Source: Melastoma dodecandrum (taxonomy: Eukaryota; Streptophyta; Magnoliopsida; Myrtales; Melastomataceae). Taken from it: a stretch of 64,000 nucleotides of DNA. The stretch covers positions 2,138,001-2,202,000 of the forward strand of contig JARUPY010000292.1 in assembly GCA_029817715.1 (NCBI GenBank), written 5' to 3'. Under the pieces are notes generated by a model. That model ran no database searches. It was not told the origin of the DNA and saw nothing but the letters and a program-made list of their open reading frames with translations. This document shows positions 1-9,100 of this stretch, one piece after another (position 1 is the stretch's first letter; every line of letters begins with the position of its first letter). The position numbers and the translations under genes are program-made.

Positions 1-42
1 CCCAGGGCAGCGCGACCTTCCGGAGCGTCGCGCGACACTGGG

Positions 43-75
43 TTGCTTCGCTCCGCTCGCCAAGACAGTCGTGCC
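43..75. repeat. Short intergenic repeat, family A copy 1
   Basis: The core TTGCTTCGCTCCGCTCGC recurs, with small changes, at 10706-10735 (opposite orientation) and 40736-40764. All three copies lie between genes. This copy is less symmetrical than the one at 10706. It may be a REP-like element or a transcription terminator; no function can be read from sequence alone. Confidence 0.5.
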
Positions 76-145
76 GTCGTCAACCGGAACCGGCATCACC
101 GGTCCCGGGCCTTCGAGCGCACCCGCGCGGCGGGACCGTCCCGAT

Positions 146-331
146 TCAGCGCTTCGCCTTGTCGAGTTGGGCAATCAGCGCCTCCAGGCGCTGCGTGGGC
201 GGGGCTGCCAGCGTGTCCGCGTAGAGGGCGCGCAGGTTCTGGCCGAGGTGACGGCGGACGCCCGCCGCCAGGGGCGCGATGGCGGTCTCTGCTGCGGCCT
301 CGACGGGACGCTCGGGCTTCGGCTTCGACAT
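146..331 (-). CDS. NepR-like anti-sigma factor (orphan paralog)
   Basis: This 61-residue protein has the NepR signature in its second half: LGQNLRALYADTLAAPP followed by TQRLEALIAQLD, which matches the family pattern LR-x2-Y-x6-P-x3-R-x3-LI-x2-LD. NepR proteins bind and hold the extracytoplasmic sigma factor EcfG in alphaproteobacteria until phosphorylated PhyR takes them away, so they control the general stress response. The first 20 residues are charged and probably disordered. An AGAGG sits 9 nt before the ATG. Canonical nepR lies next to phyR and ecfG; neither is visible here, so this looks like one of the extra NepR paralogs known in Methylobacterium. It could bind another ECF sigma factor. 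The family call is good; the partner is unknown. Confidence 0.72.
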   Translation of the reverse strand: MSKPKPERPVEAAAETAIAPLAAGVRRHLGQNLRALYADTLAAPPTQRLEALIAQLDKAKR

Positions 332-463
332 GGTCCGGAACCTCTGGCCCGCTCCGGAACACCATGCGCAAGCTTGGTTAAGGACCCGTCACCGCCCCCG
401 GCCGGAACTGCCGGCGCGAGGGCACGTTGCCCGGCTGATCCAAGCTGCTGCCCGGAGTCCGCC

Positions 464-799
464 TTGTCCCGCTCGCTGTCCCTGTCCGCGCTGGCGTTCC
501 TCGTCGCGGCCACCGTGCCGGCCCTCGCCCAGACGAAGCCCGGGGAGATCAAGGGCGTCGACGCCATGGGCGACAAGTCCCGGAGCGCCCAGGACGGTTG
601 GAGTCAGGCCCCCGTGCCGCGGGAGCAGTCGGCCGCCAAGGATGCGCCGGATCCCGGCGGCCAGTCGATCAAGGAGAACGCGGACCGCGCTGTCCCGCCG
701 GCGCAGCCCGGCGGCACGTCGGGCACCGAGCCGCAGGCCCCCCTGGAGCATCGGACGGCCGGGCCGTCGGGGACGAATCCCGCGAATCCCATCAAGTAA
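464..799 (+). CDS. Small secreted hypothetical protein
   Basis: I place the start at a TTG because a GGAG lies 6 nt upstream and a clean signal peptide follows at once: SRSLSLSALAFLVAATVPALA, with predicted cleavage after ALA. Longer readings of the same frame add an arginine- and proline-rich stretch that does not look like protein. The mature part of about 88 residues is polar and rich in proline, glycine and charged residues, with no cysteine and no recognisable domain, and is probably disordered in the periplasm. It ends 150 bp before the formate dehydrogenase operon and may have its own promoter. Function unknown. Confidence 0.55.
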   Translation: MSRSLSLSALAFLVAATVPALAQTKPGEIKGVDAMGDKSRSAQDGWSQAPVPREQSAAKDAPDPGGQSIKENADRAVPPAQPGGTSGTEPQAPLEHRTAGPSGTNPANPIK

Positions 800-950
800 A
801 AAAGCGTTTTCGCGCAGGATGATATTACCAGTGTGAACGTGCAGCGCCGCCCGATACACGGGCCGGCGCTGTGTCACGCAACCGCACTTGCCTCGCGCAC
901 GCTTTTTTGGGACACCCTGGAATTATACCAGATCGCTTTATGGAGCGGAG
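800..950 (+). promoter_or_regulatory. Upstream region of the formate dehydrogenase operon
   Basis: This AT-richer gap holds a run of T at 902-907 and the 9-mer TTATACCAG at 923-931, which also occurs upstream of ecm at 21716-21724. The fdnG start is preceded by TGGAGCGGAG, giving a GGAG at 942-945 with 5 nt spacing. No sigma-54 GG-N10-GC element was found. The promoter position is inferred, not shown. Confidence 0.35.
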
Positions 951-3900
951 ATGACGGTCCAGGTCTCAAGGCGTGGCCTGCTCAAGGGGGCCGGTGCCGG
1001 TCTCGCGGGCGGCTCGCTCGGCGCGCTCGGGTTCGGCGGACTTGAGCCCGCCATGGCGGCCGCGGTGCGGCCGTTCAAGCTCGCGCAGATGCGCGAGACC
1101 CGCAACACGTGCCCGTACTGCTCGGTCGCGTGTGGCGTCATCCTGTACAGCCTGGGCGACCGTTCGAAGAACGCACGCTCCTCGGTGATGCATATCGAGG
1201 GTGACCCGGACCACCCGGTCAACCGCGGCACGCTCTGCCCGAAGGGCTCGGCGCTGCTCGACTTCGTGCACAGCGAGACGCGCACCAAGTACCCGCTCCA
1301 CCGGGCTCCGGGCTCCTCCGAGTTCAAGCGCGTGTCCTGGGACTTCGCCCTGGACCGGATCGCGACGCTCCTGAAGGAGGATCGCGACAAGAACTTCGTG
1401 GCCAAGAACGGCGACCTCACGGTCAACCGCTGGACCACGATGGGCTTCCTCGGGGCCTCGGCCACCACCAACGAGACGGCGTGGCTGACCTACAAGACAG
1501 TCCGCAGCATGGGGGCCCTGGTCTTCGATAATCAGGCCAGGGTTTGACACGGTCCGTCGGTCGCCAGTTTGGCGCCCTCCTTCGGACGCGGTGCGATGAC
1601 CAACCTCTGGATGGACATCAAGCACGCGGACGTGATCACCGTGATGGGCGGCAATGCCGCCGAGGCGCATCCCTGCGGCTTCAAGTGGGTCGTCGAGGCG
1701 AAGGCCCATAACAACGCCAAGCTGATCGTCGTCGATCCGCGCTTCACCCGCACGGCGTCGGTGGCCGATCTCTACTGCCCGATCCGGCAGGGGACCGACA
1801 TCGCGTTCCTGTCGGGCGTGGCCAAGTACCTGCTCGACAACGACAAACTGCAGCACCGCTACGTTTCGGCCTACACCAACGCCGGGTACGTGGTCCGCGA
1901 GGGCTACGACTTCCAGGACGGGCTGTTCGCCGGCTACGACGCGGACAAGCGCGACTACGACAAGACCACCTGGGACTACGAGATCGGCCCCGACGGCTAC
2001 GCCGTGGTCGACGAGACGATGCAGCACCCGCGCTGCGTCATGCAGCTCCTGAAGAAGCACGTCTCGATCTACACCCCGGAGATGGTCGAGAAGATCTGCG
2101 GCTCGCCCAAGGAGACCTTCCTGAAGGTCTGCGAGCTGATGGCGACCACGGCTTCCCCCGAGAAGTCGATGGCCTCGCTCTACGCGCTCGGCTGGACGCA
2201 CCACTCCAAGGGCTCGCAGAACATCCGCTCGATGTGCATCGTGCAGACGCTGCTGGGCAACATCGGCGTGCTCGGCGGCGGCATGCAGGCCCTGCGCGGC
2301 CACTCCAACATCCAGGGGCTGACCGATATCGGCCTGATGTCGAACCTGATCCCCGGCTATCTCAACATCCCGGTGGAGAAGGAGCCCGACTACGCGAGCT
2401 ACATCGCCAAGCGGCAGTTCAAGCCGCTGCGTCCGGGGCAGACGAGCTACTGGCAGAACTACAACAAGTTCTTCGTCTCGTTCCAGAAGGCGATGTGGGG
2501 CGATCACGCCACCAAGGAGAACGACTGGGCCTACGATTACCTGCCCAAGCTCGACGTGCCGACCTACGACGTGCTGCGCGGGTTCGAGCTCGCCAAGCAG
2601 GGCAAGATGACCGGCTACGTCATCCAGGGCTTCAACCCCCTGATGACGTTCCCGAATCGCGCCAAGATGACGGAAGCCTTCTCCAAGATGAAGTTCATCG
2701 TGGTGATGGATCCGCTCAAGACCGAGACGGCGCGGTTCTGGGAGAACCACGGCGAGTACAACGACGTCGATCCGACCCAGATCCAGACCGAGGTGTTCGA
2801 GCTGCCGACCACCCTGTTCGTGGAGGAGGAGGGTTCGCTCTCGAACTCCAGCCGCTGGCTGCAGTGGCACTGGCAGGCCCAGGACGCGCCGGGCGAGTGC
2901 CGCTCCGACATCGAGATCATGTCGGGGATCTTCCTCCGCATGAAGGCGGCCTATAAGAAGGACGGCGGGGCCTTCCCGGATCCGATCGTCAATCTGAAGT
3001 GGGACTACGCGATGGCGGAGTCGCCCACGCCGACGGAGCTCGCCCGCGAGCTCAACGGCTACACGCTGGCGCCGACCCCGGACCTCAACGGGACCATCAT
3101 CCCGGCGGGCAAGCAGGTCGACGGCTTCGCGCAGCTCAAGGACGACGGGACGACCGCCTGCGGGTGCTGGATCTACTCGGGCTGCTACACCGAGAAGGGC
3201 AACACCATGGCCCGCCGGGACAACACCGATCCCGGCGACCGCGGCATCGCCCCGAACTGGGCTTTCGCCTGGCCGGCCAACCGGCGCGTGCTCTACAACC
3301 GCGCCTCGTGCGACCCCGAGGGTCGTCCGTGGTCGGAGAAGAAGAAGCTCATCGAGTGGAACGGCAAGCAGTGGATCGGCTTCGACGTGCCGGACTACGG
3401 CGTCACCGTCGCCCCCGATAAGGGCGTCGGCCCGTTCATCCTGAACCAGGAGGGCGTCGCCCGCCTGTGGACCCGCGGTCTCATGCGCGACGGGCCGTTC
3501 CCGACGCACTACGAGCCCTTCGAGTCGCCGGTGGCCAACCTCGCCTTCCCGAAGATCAAGGGCGCGCCCGCGTCCCGGATCTTCAAGGACGACCTCGCCG
3601 ACCTCGGCGACGCGAAGGATTTTCCCTACGCGGCGACGAGCTACCGCCTGACCGAGCACTTCCACGGGTGGACCAAGCACGCCCGGATCAACGCGATCCT
3701 CCAGCCGGAGGCCTTCGTGGAGATCTCGGAGGAGCTCGCCAAGGAGAAGGGCATCGCCAAGGGCTCCTGGGTCCGCGTCTGGTCGAAGCGCGGCTCGCTC
3801 AAGGCCAAGGCCCTGGTGACCAAGCGGATCAAGCCGCTGATCTGCGACGGCAAGCCCGTCCACGTCGTCGGCATCCCGCAGCACTGGGGCTTCATGGGCC

Positions 3901-4031
3901 TGACCAAGAAAGGATGGCACCCGAACTCGCTGACGCCCGTCGTCGGCGACGCCAACACCGAGACGCCGGAGTTCAAGGCCTGGCTCGTGAATATCGAGCC
4001 GACCACGCCTCCGTCGGACGCGGTCGCGTAG
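951..4031 (+). CDS. fdnG: Formate dehydrogenase-N/O alpha subunit, selenoprotein
   Basis: This is the molybdopterin catalytic subunit that oxidises formate to CO2 on the periplasmic face. The reading frame is 1026 residues (E. coli FdnG is about 1015) and contains one in-frame UGA at 1545-1547, codon 199. The flanks NQARV and HGPSVASLAPSFGRG match the selenocysteine site of FdnG/FdoG, so UGA is read as Sec. The N-terminus has a Tat signal (SRRGLLKG, residues 6-13, then a hydrophobic stretch ending AMA). Cys54, 57, 61 and 96 bind a [4Fe-4S] cluster. The start was chosen at 951 because the Tat motif follows directly and GGAG precedes it. fdxH begins 15 nt after the stop. An automatic annotation may wrongly report two ORFs (to 1547 and from 1569). 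Confidence 0.93.
1545..1590 (+). promoter_or_regulatory. Sec UGA codon and bacterial SECIS-like hairpin
   Basis: The UGA at 1545-1547 is followed by the hairpin CGCCA-GTT-TGGCG at 1562-1574, inside the larger stem GGTCGCCAGTTTGGCGCC (1559-1576). Stem position about 15 nt after UGA and a short apical loop with T residues fit the SelB-binding SECIS of E. coli fdnG/fdhF. The hairpin is inside the coding frame. Confidence 0.8.
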
Positions 4032-4045
4032 GGGGGAGCTGACAG

Positions 4046-4981
4046 ATGGCCGACTACAGCTCCCTCGACATCCGCCAGCGCTCCGCCTCCACGGAGACGC
4101 CGCCGGAGATCCGCCGCCAGGTGGAGGTCGCCAAGCTCATCGACGTGTCGAAGTGCATCGGCTGCAAGGCCTGCCAATCGGCGTGCGAGGAGTGGAACGA
4201 CCTGCGCGACGACATCGGTGTGAACACCGGGTCCTATCAGAATCCCCACGACCTCACGCCGAAGTCGTGGACCCTGATGCGGTTCACCGAGTACGAGAAC
4301 CCGGAGACCAACAACCTCGAATGGCTGATCCGCAAGGACGGCTGCATGCACTGCACCGAGCCGGGCTGCCTGAAGGCCTGCCCGTCGCCGGGCGCGATCG
4401 TGCAGTACTCCAACGGCATCGTCGACTTCATCGAGGAGAACTGCATCGGCTGCGGCTACTGCGTGAAGGGCTGCCCCTTCAACATCCCGCGGATCAGCCA
4501 GACCGACCACAAGGCGTACAAGTGCACCCTGTGCTCGGACCGGGTGGCGGTGGGTCAGGCCCCGGCCTGCGCCAAGGCCTGCCCGACCGGCTCGATCATG
4601 TTCGGCACCAAGCAGGCCATGATCGAGCAGGCGCAGGATCGCGTCGAGGACCTGAAGTCGCGCGGCTTCGCGCATGCCGGCCTCTACGACCCGGCCGGCG
4701 TCGGCGGCACGCACGTCATGTACGTGCTGCACCATGCCGATCAGCCGAGCCTCTACGCCGGCCTGCCGAACGACCCGAAGATCTCGCCGCTGGTTGCCTT
4801 CTGGAAGGGCGGTGCCAAGGTGTTCGGTCTCGCCGCGATGGGCTTTGCCGCGGTGGCGGGCTTCTTCCACTACGTCACGGCCGGCCCGAACGAGGTCGTG
4901 CCCGAGGAGGAGGAAGAGGCGGTCGAGTACGACGAGTCCAAGCGCCGGGAGACCGGTGGCGACGAAGCGCGGCCGCACTGA
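4046..4981 (+). CDS. fdxH: Formate dehydrogenase beta subunit, four [4Fe-4S] ferredoxin
   Basis: This 311-residue protein carries electrons from the catalytic subunit to the cytochrome b subunit. Four cysteine clusters are visible: [14 protein letters not shown] (about residue 36), [14 protein letters not shown] (about 100), [13 protein letters not shown] (about 133) and [20 protein letters not shown] (about 160). A single membrane anchor, roughly [19 protein letters not shown], lies near residue 260, and the tail is acidic. It has no signal peptide and is presumably exported together with the Tat-bearing alpha subunit, as in E. coli. GGGGGAGC lies just upstream of the start. It is separated from fdoI by about 306 bp that hold a large inverted repeat. 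Confidence 0.94.
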   Translation: MADYSSLDIRQRSASTETPPEIRRQVEVAKLIDVSKCIGCKACQSACEEWNDLRDDIGVNTGSYQNPHDLTPKSWTLMRFTEYENPETNNLEWLIRKDGCMHCTEPGCLKACPSPGAIVQYSNGIVDFIEENCIGCGYCVKGCPFNIPRISQTDHKAYKCTLCSDRVAVGQAPACAKACPTGSIMFGTKQAMIEQAQDRVEDLKSRGFAHAGLYDPAGVGGTHVMYVLHHADQPSLYAGLPNDPKISPLVAFWKGGAKVFGLAAMGFAAVAGFFHYVTAGPNEVVPEEEEEAVEYDESKRRETGGDEARPH

Positions 4982-4989
4982 GAAACGCG

Positions 4990-5175
4990 ACGGTCTCCCT
5001 CTCCCTCTGCGGGGGAGGGTGGCCCCCGAAGGGGGTCGGGAGAGGGGAGCGACGGTGCAGGATAAGGCTACGCCCCTCATGAAGCTCGCGACCCTTCCTG
5101 AGCCCGGGTTCCCCTCTCCCGACCCCTGCTGACGCAGGGGCCACCCTCCCCCGCAGAGGGGGGAGGGAGAGACGC
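4990..5175. repeat. Long imperfect inverted repeat between fdxH and fdoI
   Basis: The left arm (from CTCTCCCTCTGCGGGGGAGG through GTCGGGAGAGGGG, to about 5047) is matched in inverse by the right arm (from CCCCTCTCCCGACCCC at about 5110 to GGGGGGAGGGAGAG near 5172). About 60 nt lie between the arms. Related copies are at 45410-45592 and, less similar, 20018-20135. It could form a very strong RNA hairpin inside the fdh transcript. No ORF of its own is seen. It resembles REP/MITE-type intergenic elements. Confidence 0.7.
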
Positions 5176-5287
5176 GGAGCTGGAAGCGACAGGATGGAGA
5201 CGGCGCAGCCGCCCCGTCCGATCTTAAATCTTAGAGCCACCTCCGCCGTGATGCGGGGCCGGCGCCGCATCAGGCGCGAGAAGGCCG

Positions 5288-6010
5288 ATGACGATCCACA
5301 GCGACATCCGGGACGGCGATTCCCGACCCCTCCACCATGCCAAGGCCGAGACGCCGGAGGTGCTGTACGTCCCGCGCTACACCGGCGTGCAGCGCGTGAA
5401 CCACTGGATCACCGCGATCCTGTTCACCCTGCTGACCCTCTCGGGTCTGGCGATGTTCACGCCCTATCTGTTCTCGCTCACCGGCCTGTTCGGCGGCGGG
5501 CAGGCGACCCGGGCGATCCACCCGTGGTTCGGCGTGGCGCTGGCGGTCAGCTTCTTCTTCCTGTTCGTGCGCTTCTGGAAGCTCAACATCCCCAACAAGG
5601 ACGATGTCGAGTGGACCAAGCACATCGGCGACGTGGTGACCAACCGCGAGGACCGGCTGCCGGAACTCGGCAAGTACAATGCCGGCCAGAAGGGCGTGTT
5701 CTGGGGCCAGACCGCGCTGATCGGCGTGATGTTCGTCACCGGCCTCGTGATCTGGAACACCTATTTCGGCGGCCTCACCTCCATCGAAACGCAGCGCTGG
5801 GCGCTGCTGGCGCACTCGCTCGCCGCCGTGATCGCCATCGCGATCATCGTGGTCCACATCTACGCCGGCATCTGGGTGCGCGGCACCGGCCGGGCGATGG
5901 TCCGCGGCACGGTGACGGGCGGCTGGGCCTACCGGCATCACCGCAAGTGGTTCCGGCAGATCGCCGGCGGCAAGGCGCGCCACGGCTCGGTGGACAAGCG
6001 CGGATCCTGA
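5288..6010 (+). CDS. fdoI: Formate dehydrogenase gamma subunit, cytochrome b556
   Basis: This 240-residue protein is the four-helix diheme cytochrome b that passes electrons from the beta subunit to quinone. The membrane helices lie about residues 38-62 (VNHWITAILFTLLTLSG), 78-100 (AIHPWFGVALAVSFFFLFV), 146-165 and 178-202 (LLAHSLAAVIAIAIIVVHIY). Histidines inside or near these helices are candidate heme ligands. The N-terminus before helix 1 is about 35 residues, which is a little long. The gene follows the 185-bp inverted repeat and is followed 3 nt later by fdhE, so these two are translationally close. Family assignment is firm. Confidence 0.92.
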   Translation: MTIHSDIRDGDSRPLHHAKAETPEVLYVPRYTGVQRVNHWITAILFTLLTLSGLAMFTPYLFSLTGLFGGGQATRAIHPWFGVALAVSFFFLFVRFWKLNIPNKDDVEWTKHIGDVVTNREDRLPELGKYNAGQKGVFWGQTALIGVMFVTGLVIWNTYFGGLTSIETQRWALLAHSLAAVIAIAIIVVHIYAGIWVRGTGRAMVRGTVTGGWAYRHHRKWFRQIAGGKARHGSVDKRGS

Positions 6011-6013
6011 GGC

Positions 6014-7009
6014 GTGGCCAATTTCTTCAGGCGTAAACCCGCGGCGTCCGCCGCCGAACCGTCTCCGACCTCCGCCGCGGATCCGAAACCCCGCCGCCGG
6101 GACTTCAACGAGCTGAAGCCCGATCCCGACAAGATCGGGATCTCCGGCTCGGTGCCGTTCGTGCGCCTGCCGGACCCCACGACCCTGTTCGCCGACCGTG
6201 CGGCCCGCCTGGACGCGGCCGCCCCCGGGCACCCGCTGGAGGCCTATCTCCGGTTCGTGGCCGAGGTCGCCCGCGCCCAGGCCGCCATCCAGGCCCAGGT
6301 GGCGCTCCCGCCGCCGCCGGACGGCGCCGATCTGGCGCTGCGGAGCGAGCACGGGATGCCGCCCCTATCCCGGCACAGCCTGGAGGCCGATCCGGGCTTC
6401 GACGCGAGCCTGCTGGCGCTGCTCGACGCGCTCGATCTCAGCATGGCGCCCGAAGCCTCCGCCGCAGCGCGCGCGAGCCTGCGGGCGGCGTCCCGGGAGG
6501 ACCGTCTCGATCTCGCCCTGCAGGTCTTCGAGGGGGCGCTGCCGGTGGACCGGATCGCCGAGTGCGTGTTCGTCTCGGCGGCCCTTCAGGTCCGCCTCGC
6601 CGAGCAGGCCGCGCGGCTCGACACCAAGACTTTGGAACCCGTGGCCGACGGCGTCTGCCCGTGCTGCGGCGGCGCCCCGGTGGCGAGCGTCGTGGTCGGC
6701 TGGACCCCGGCCGACAAGGCCCGGTATCTCAGCTGCTCGCTGTGCGGCACCTACTGGAACCACGTCCGGATCCGCTGCACCGCCTGCGGATCGGGGGAGG
6801 GGATCAGCTATTACGGGCTCGACGAGGTGTCGAAGGACATCCAGGTCGAGACCTGCACGACCTGCCACAGCTACATCAAGCACCTGCACCAGCACCGGGC
6901 GCCGACTCTCGACCCGGTGGCCGACGACATCGCGTCCTACGGGCTCGATCTCAAGATCGCCGAGGAAGGGTTCCGGCGGGCCGGGCTGAACCTGCTGTTC
7001 GTGATCTAG
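6014..7009 (+). CDS. fdhE: Formate dehydrogenase accessory protein FdhE
   Basis: FdhE helps assemble the formate dehydrogenases of the FdnG/FdoG type before export. The 331-residue protein has four CxxC pairs in its C-terminal half, seen as CPCC, CSLC, CTAC and CTTC between about residues 215 and 285, as expected for the two rubredoxin-like metal sites of FdhE. The start is a GTG (VANFFRRK) 3 nt after the fdoI stop; a later start would lose the conserved N-terminal helices. Its place at the end of the operon supports the call. FdhD, the sulfurtransferase also needed for these enzymes, is not in the window. Confidence 0.9.
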   Translation: MANFFRRKPAASAAEPSPTSAADPKPRRRDFNELKPDPDKIGISGSVPFVRLPDPTTLFADRAARLDAAAPGHPLEAYLRFVAEVARAQAAIQAQVALPPPPDGADLALRSEHGMPPLSRHSLEADPGFDASLLALLDALDLSMAPEASAAARASLRAASREDRLDLALQVFEGALPVDRIAECVFVSAALQVRLAEQAARLDTKTLEPVADGVCPCCGGAPVASVVVGWTPADKARYLSCSLCGTYWNHVRIRCTACGSGEGISYYGLDEVSKDIQVETCTTCHSYIKHLHQHRAPTLDPVADDIASYGLDLKIAEEGFRRAGLNLLFVI

Positions 7010-7268
7010 GCTCGCGCTCGCTGCGCGCTTCAACGTCGTTATTCCGGGGCGCCGAAGGCGAGCCCGGACTTCAGAGACGCCGCCCCTGTGAAGCTGGGCA
7101 AGTCGGCGGCTCTGGAGTCCGGGCTCCGCTCACGCGGCCCCAGACCGGCGGTCTCCGACCGGAGCCCGCTGCGCGTGTTCGACACACGGCAGCTGCGATC
7201 GGAGGACCTGTCCCGGCAGCCTCAACAAGCCGGTCCGCTCTCCAGAAACGGATCCGGTCGCGACCCGC
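7010..7268. other. Intergenic region with a degenerate inverted repeat
   Basis: No gene is seen. The phrase ATTCCGGGGCGCCGAAGGCG near 7041 followed by GAGCCCGGACTTCAG, and a roughly inverse CTCTGGAGTCCGGGCTCCGC near 7111, resemble the GC-rich intergenic repeats that are common in Methylobacterium. The two flanking genes are convergent, so a bidirectional terminator is plausible. Confidence 0.4.
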
Positions 7269-7583
7269 TCAGCGGTAGCCGTAGCGGCTCTTGGCGGCCG
7301 CCAGCAGGTGCAGGGCCTCGCCCGGCTTACCGGCCGCGCATTCGGCAGCGGCATGGGCGAGATCGGCGTTGAAGCGGTCGCCCACGGGCTTGTTGAGGTT
7401 GCCGGTGGCCACGTCGCTGTCGACGATCGCCTTGGTGCGCGCGATCTCGGGGCCGCAGCCGCTGCCCGCGGGCAGGGCGACCGGGGCCGGGACGATCGGC
7501 GAGGGCTCCATGACCGCGGAGGTGGCACGCTGCTGGCAGGCCGCCAGCGACGCCATGGCGAGGGCAGCGAGGCTGAGGCGCAT
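7269..7583 (-). CDS. Small putative lipoprotein
   Basis: The protein (104 residues from this ATG) begins MRLSLAALAMASLAAC, a lipoprotein signal with lipobox LAAC, so the mature protein should start at Cys16 and be lipid-anchored. An alternative ATG at 7613 would add ten residues; neither start has a strong ribosome site, and the shorter one was preferred because it gives a typical signal length. After a proline-rich spacer the globular part has two further cysteines (GSGCGPEIA and AAECAAGK) that could pair. The segment DVATGNLNKPVGDRFN and the tail AAKSRYGYR have no motif I recognise. Function unknown. Confidence 0.6.
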   Translation of the reverse strand: MRLSLAALAMASLAACQQRATSAVMEPSPIVPAPVALPAGSGCGPEIARTKAIVDSDVATGNLNKPVGDRFNADLAHAAAECAAGKPGEALHLLAAAKSRYGYR

Positions 7584-7810
7584 CGGGAGACGGGACGCGG
7601 TCACGGCGATCATCCTGTTGCGGCGCAGAGGCAGCGCCGCCCGGGTTGTGGGCCGAGCTTGGCAGTGGGTCAATCGCCGCGGCGACACGCCCCGCAGGCG
7701 GACGACTCGCGGCCTCGAACGCTGAGCCCGGGAGATTCCGCAGCCCCGGGAACAGGTTGGCGCGCGGTGCGACCGTTCCGGCCTAACACCGCGCGCCGGA
7801 TCGTGAGCGG

Positions 7811-8296
7811 CTACTTCGCCTTGTCGGCCAGCGCCTTCAGGCCGGAATCGTAGATGCCCTGGATCGCGTCGACCGCGACCGTGTCGGGGGCGCCCTTGGC
7901 GTTGAACGTCCCGGTCCACGTCACCTTCGAGCCGGAGCCCTCGGGGGCGACCGAGAGGGTCGACTTGTAGTCCGAGACCGGCAGGGGGCTCTCCAGGATC
8001 GTGTAGGTGTAGCTCATCACCTTGTCGTCCCGGGAGACCTGCTCCTCCTTGATGGTGCCGCCGCCCTTCAGGCTCAGGGTGCGGACCTTCGTGCCGTCCT
8101 TGTCGGACAGGACGCATTTCTCGATGGCCGGGTGCCAATCGCCGATGCCGCAGAACTCGCCGATCGTCTGCCAGACCTTGGCCGGGGGCGCGGCGATGTC
8201 GGCCGTGCGCGTCACGTCCAGGGCGTAGCCCGGCACGGTGGCGGCGGCGAACGCCAGGGCGGCGAAGGGAAGGGACCGGCAGAAAGCGAAAGGCAT
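7811..8296 (-). CDS. Secreted SRPBCC-fold protein (polyketide cyclase-like)
   Basis: This is a 161-residue protein with a signal peptide (MPFAFCRSLPFAALAFAAAT, ending about GYA) and one SRPBCC/START-like domain. The hallmark pattern is visible: DVTRTADIAAPPAKVWQTIG at the start of the domain, then FCGIGDWHPAIEKC, a run of alternating beta strands, and a long last helix (DTVAVDAIQGIYDSGLKAL). Such domains bind hydrophobic ligands; the ligand here is unknown. The start at 8296 was chosen for the signal peptide and a GGAGA about 10 nt upstream; the longer frame adds an unlikely Pro/Arg-rich leader. It is followed by a separate lipoprotein gene about 230 bp away. Confidence 0.78.
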   Translation of the reverse strand: MPFAFCRSLPFAALAFAAATVPGYALDVTRTADIAAPPAKVWQTIGEFCGIGDWHPAIEKCVLSDKDGTKVRTLSLKGGGTIKEEQVSRDDKVMSYTYTILESPLPVSDYKSTLSVAPEGSGSKVTWTGTFNAKGAPDTVAVDAIQGIYDSGLKALADKAK

Positions 8297-8461
8297 TTCG
8301 GGGGTGTCTCCGTCCGTCTCAGGTCGCGGCAGGGGCCGCGCGGGCTCTGTGGCCGCGGGGGAGCTAGGCCGGCATGCCGCCCACGGCAATGGCCTCGGGG
8401 CGCCGAGGGTGAAGTCCGCGCCCGGACGCCGCGATTTGCCGCCGCGCCGCCGGTCGCCCGT

Positions 8462-9100
8462 CTACCAGGCCTCCGTCGCGTCGGAATCGGCCGGGTAGCC
8501 ATTCGTCGCCGCCGGCGCGTAGGCGGGTCGGGCGGCGGGCCGGTAATAGGCAGGCAGCGACCGGCGGCCCATCTGGTCGCTGTCCGCCAGGAGATCGTCC
8601 GCCGCGTAGGGGTCTCGCCGCCGGGCGACGCGGATCCCGCGCTGTCCGCGCTCCGCGACCGGAGCGTCCGCGCCGTCGATCACCACCCGGGTCCGGCCCA
8701 TGCCCTCGGCCTTCACGAGGTTGAACAGGGTCGCGGCGTTGCGCACCGACAGGCGCACGCAGCCGTGCGAGGCGGCCCGCCCCAGGTTGCGGACATGGTT
8801 GGTGCCGTGGATGGCGTGGCCCTGATTGGTGAAGAACATCGCGAAGGGCATGGGTGCGTCGTCCCATTCCTTCGAGAAGTGGGTGCGCTCCATCCGGAAC
8901 GGGCGGTAGGACCCGGACGGGGTGTCGTAGCTCTCGACCCCCGTGGAGACGGGCCAGGAATAGCGCGGCTGCCCGTCGACCGAGACCTCCATGCGCTGCG
9001 TGGTCTTGTCGACGTTGACGAGCACGTCGGCGCTCGCCGCACCCGGGATCGCGGACCACAGGAGAACACCCGACAGGACTGAGATCAGACCGATACGCAT
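8462..9100 (-). CDS. L,D-transpeptidase (YkuD domain), periplasmic
   Basis: This 212-residue enzyme should cross-link peptidoglycan or attach proteins to it. A signal peptide covers about residues 1-24 (cleavage near ASA-DV). The YkuD domain spans about 27-145, with the catalytic signature HGTN (His98) and SHGCVRL (Ser111-His112-Gly113-Cys114-x-Arg116); Cys114 is the nucleophile. The C-terminal 60 residues are rich in Arg, Tyr, Ala and Pro and look disordered. The length is typical for short alphaproteobacterial Ldt proteins. It is transcribed alone, with SRPBCC and lipoprotein genes downstream on the same strand. Confidence 0.92.
   Translation of the reverse strand: MRIGLISVLSGVLLWSAIPGAASADVLVNVDKTTQRMEVSVDGQPRYSWPVSTGVESYDTPSGSYRPFRMERTHFSKEWDDAPMPFAMFFTNQGHAIHGTNHVRNLGRAASHGCVRLSVRNAATLFNLVKAEGMGRTRVVIDGADAPVAERGQRGIRVARRRDPYAADDLLADSDQMGRRSLPAYYRPAARPAYAPAATNGYPADSDATEAW

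Noticed and set aside
1548..1568. fdnG as two genes, or a pseudogene with a nonsense codon
   Set aside because: The UGA is exactly at the known Sec position of this family and a SECIS-like hairpin follows, so read-through is the simpler explanation.
966..3920. A 984-codon open frame on the minus strand opposite fdnG
   Set aside because: It mirrors the codon positions of the real gene in very GC-rich DNA, has a low-complexity Arg/Gly/Val/Leu composition and no domain motif.
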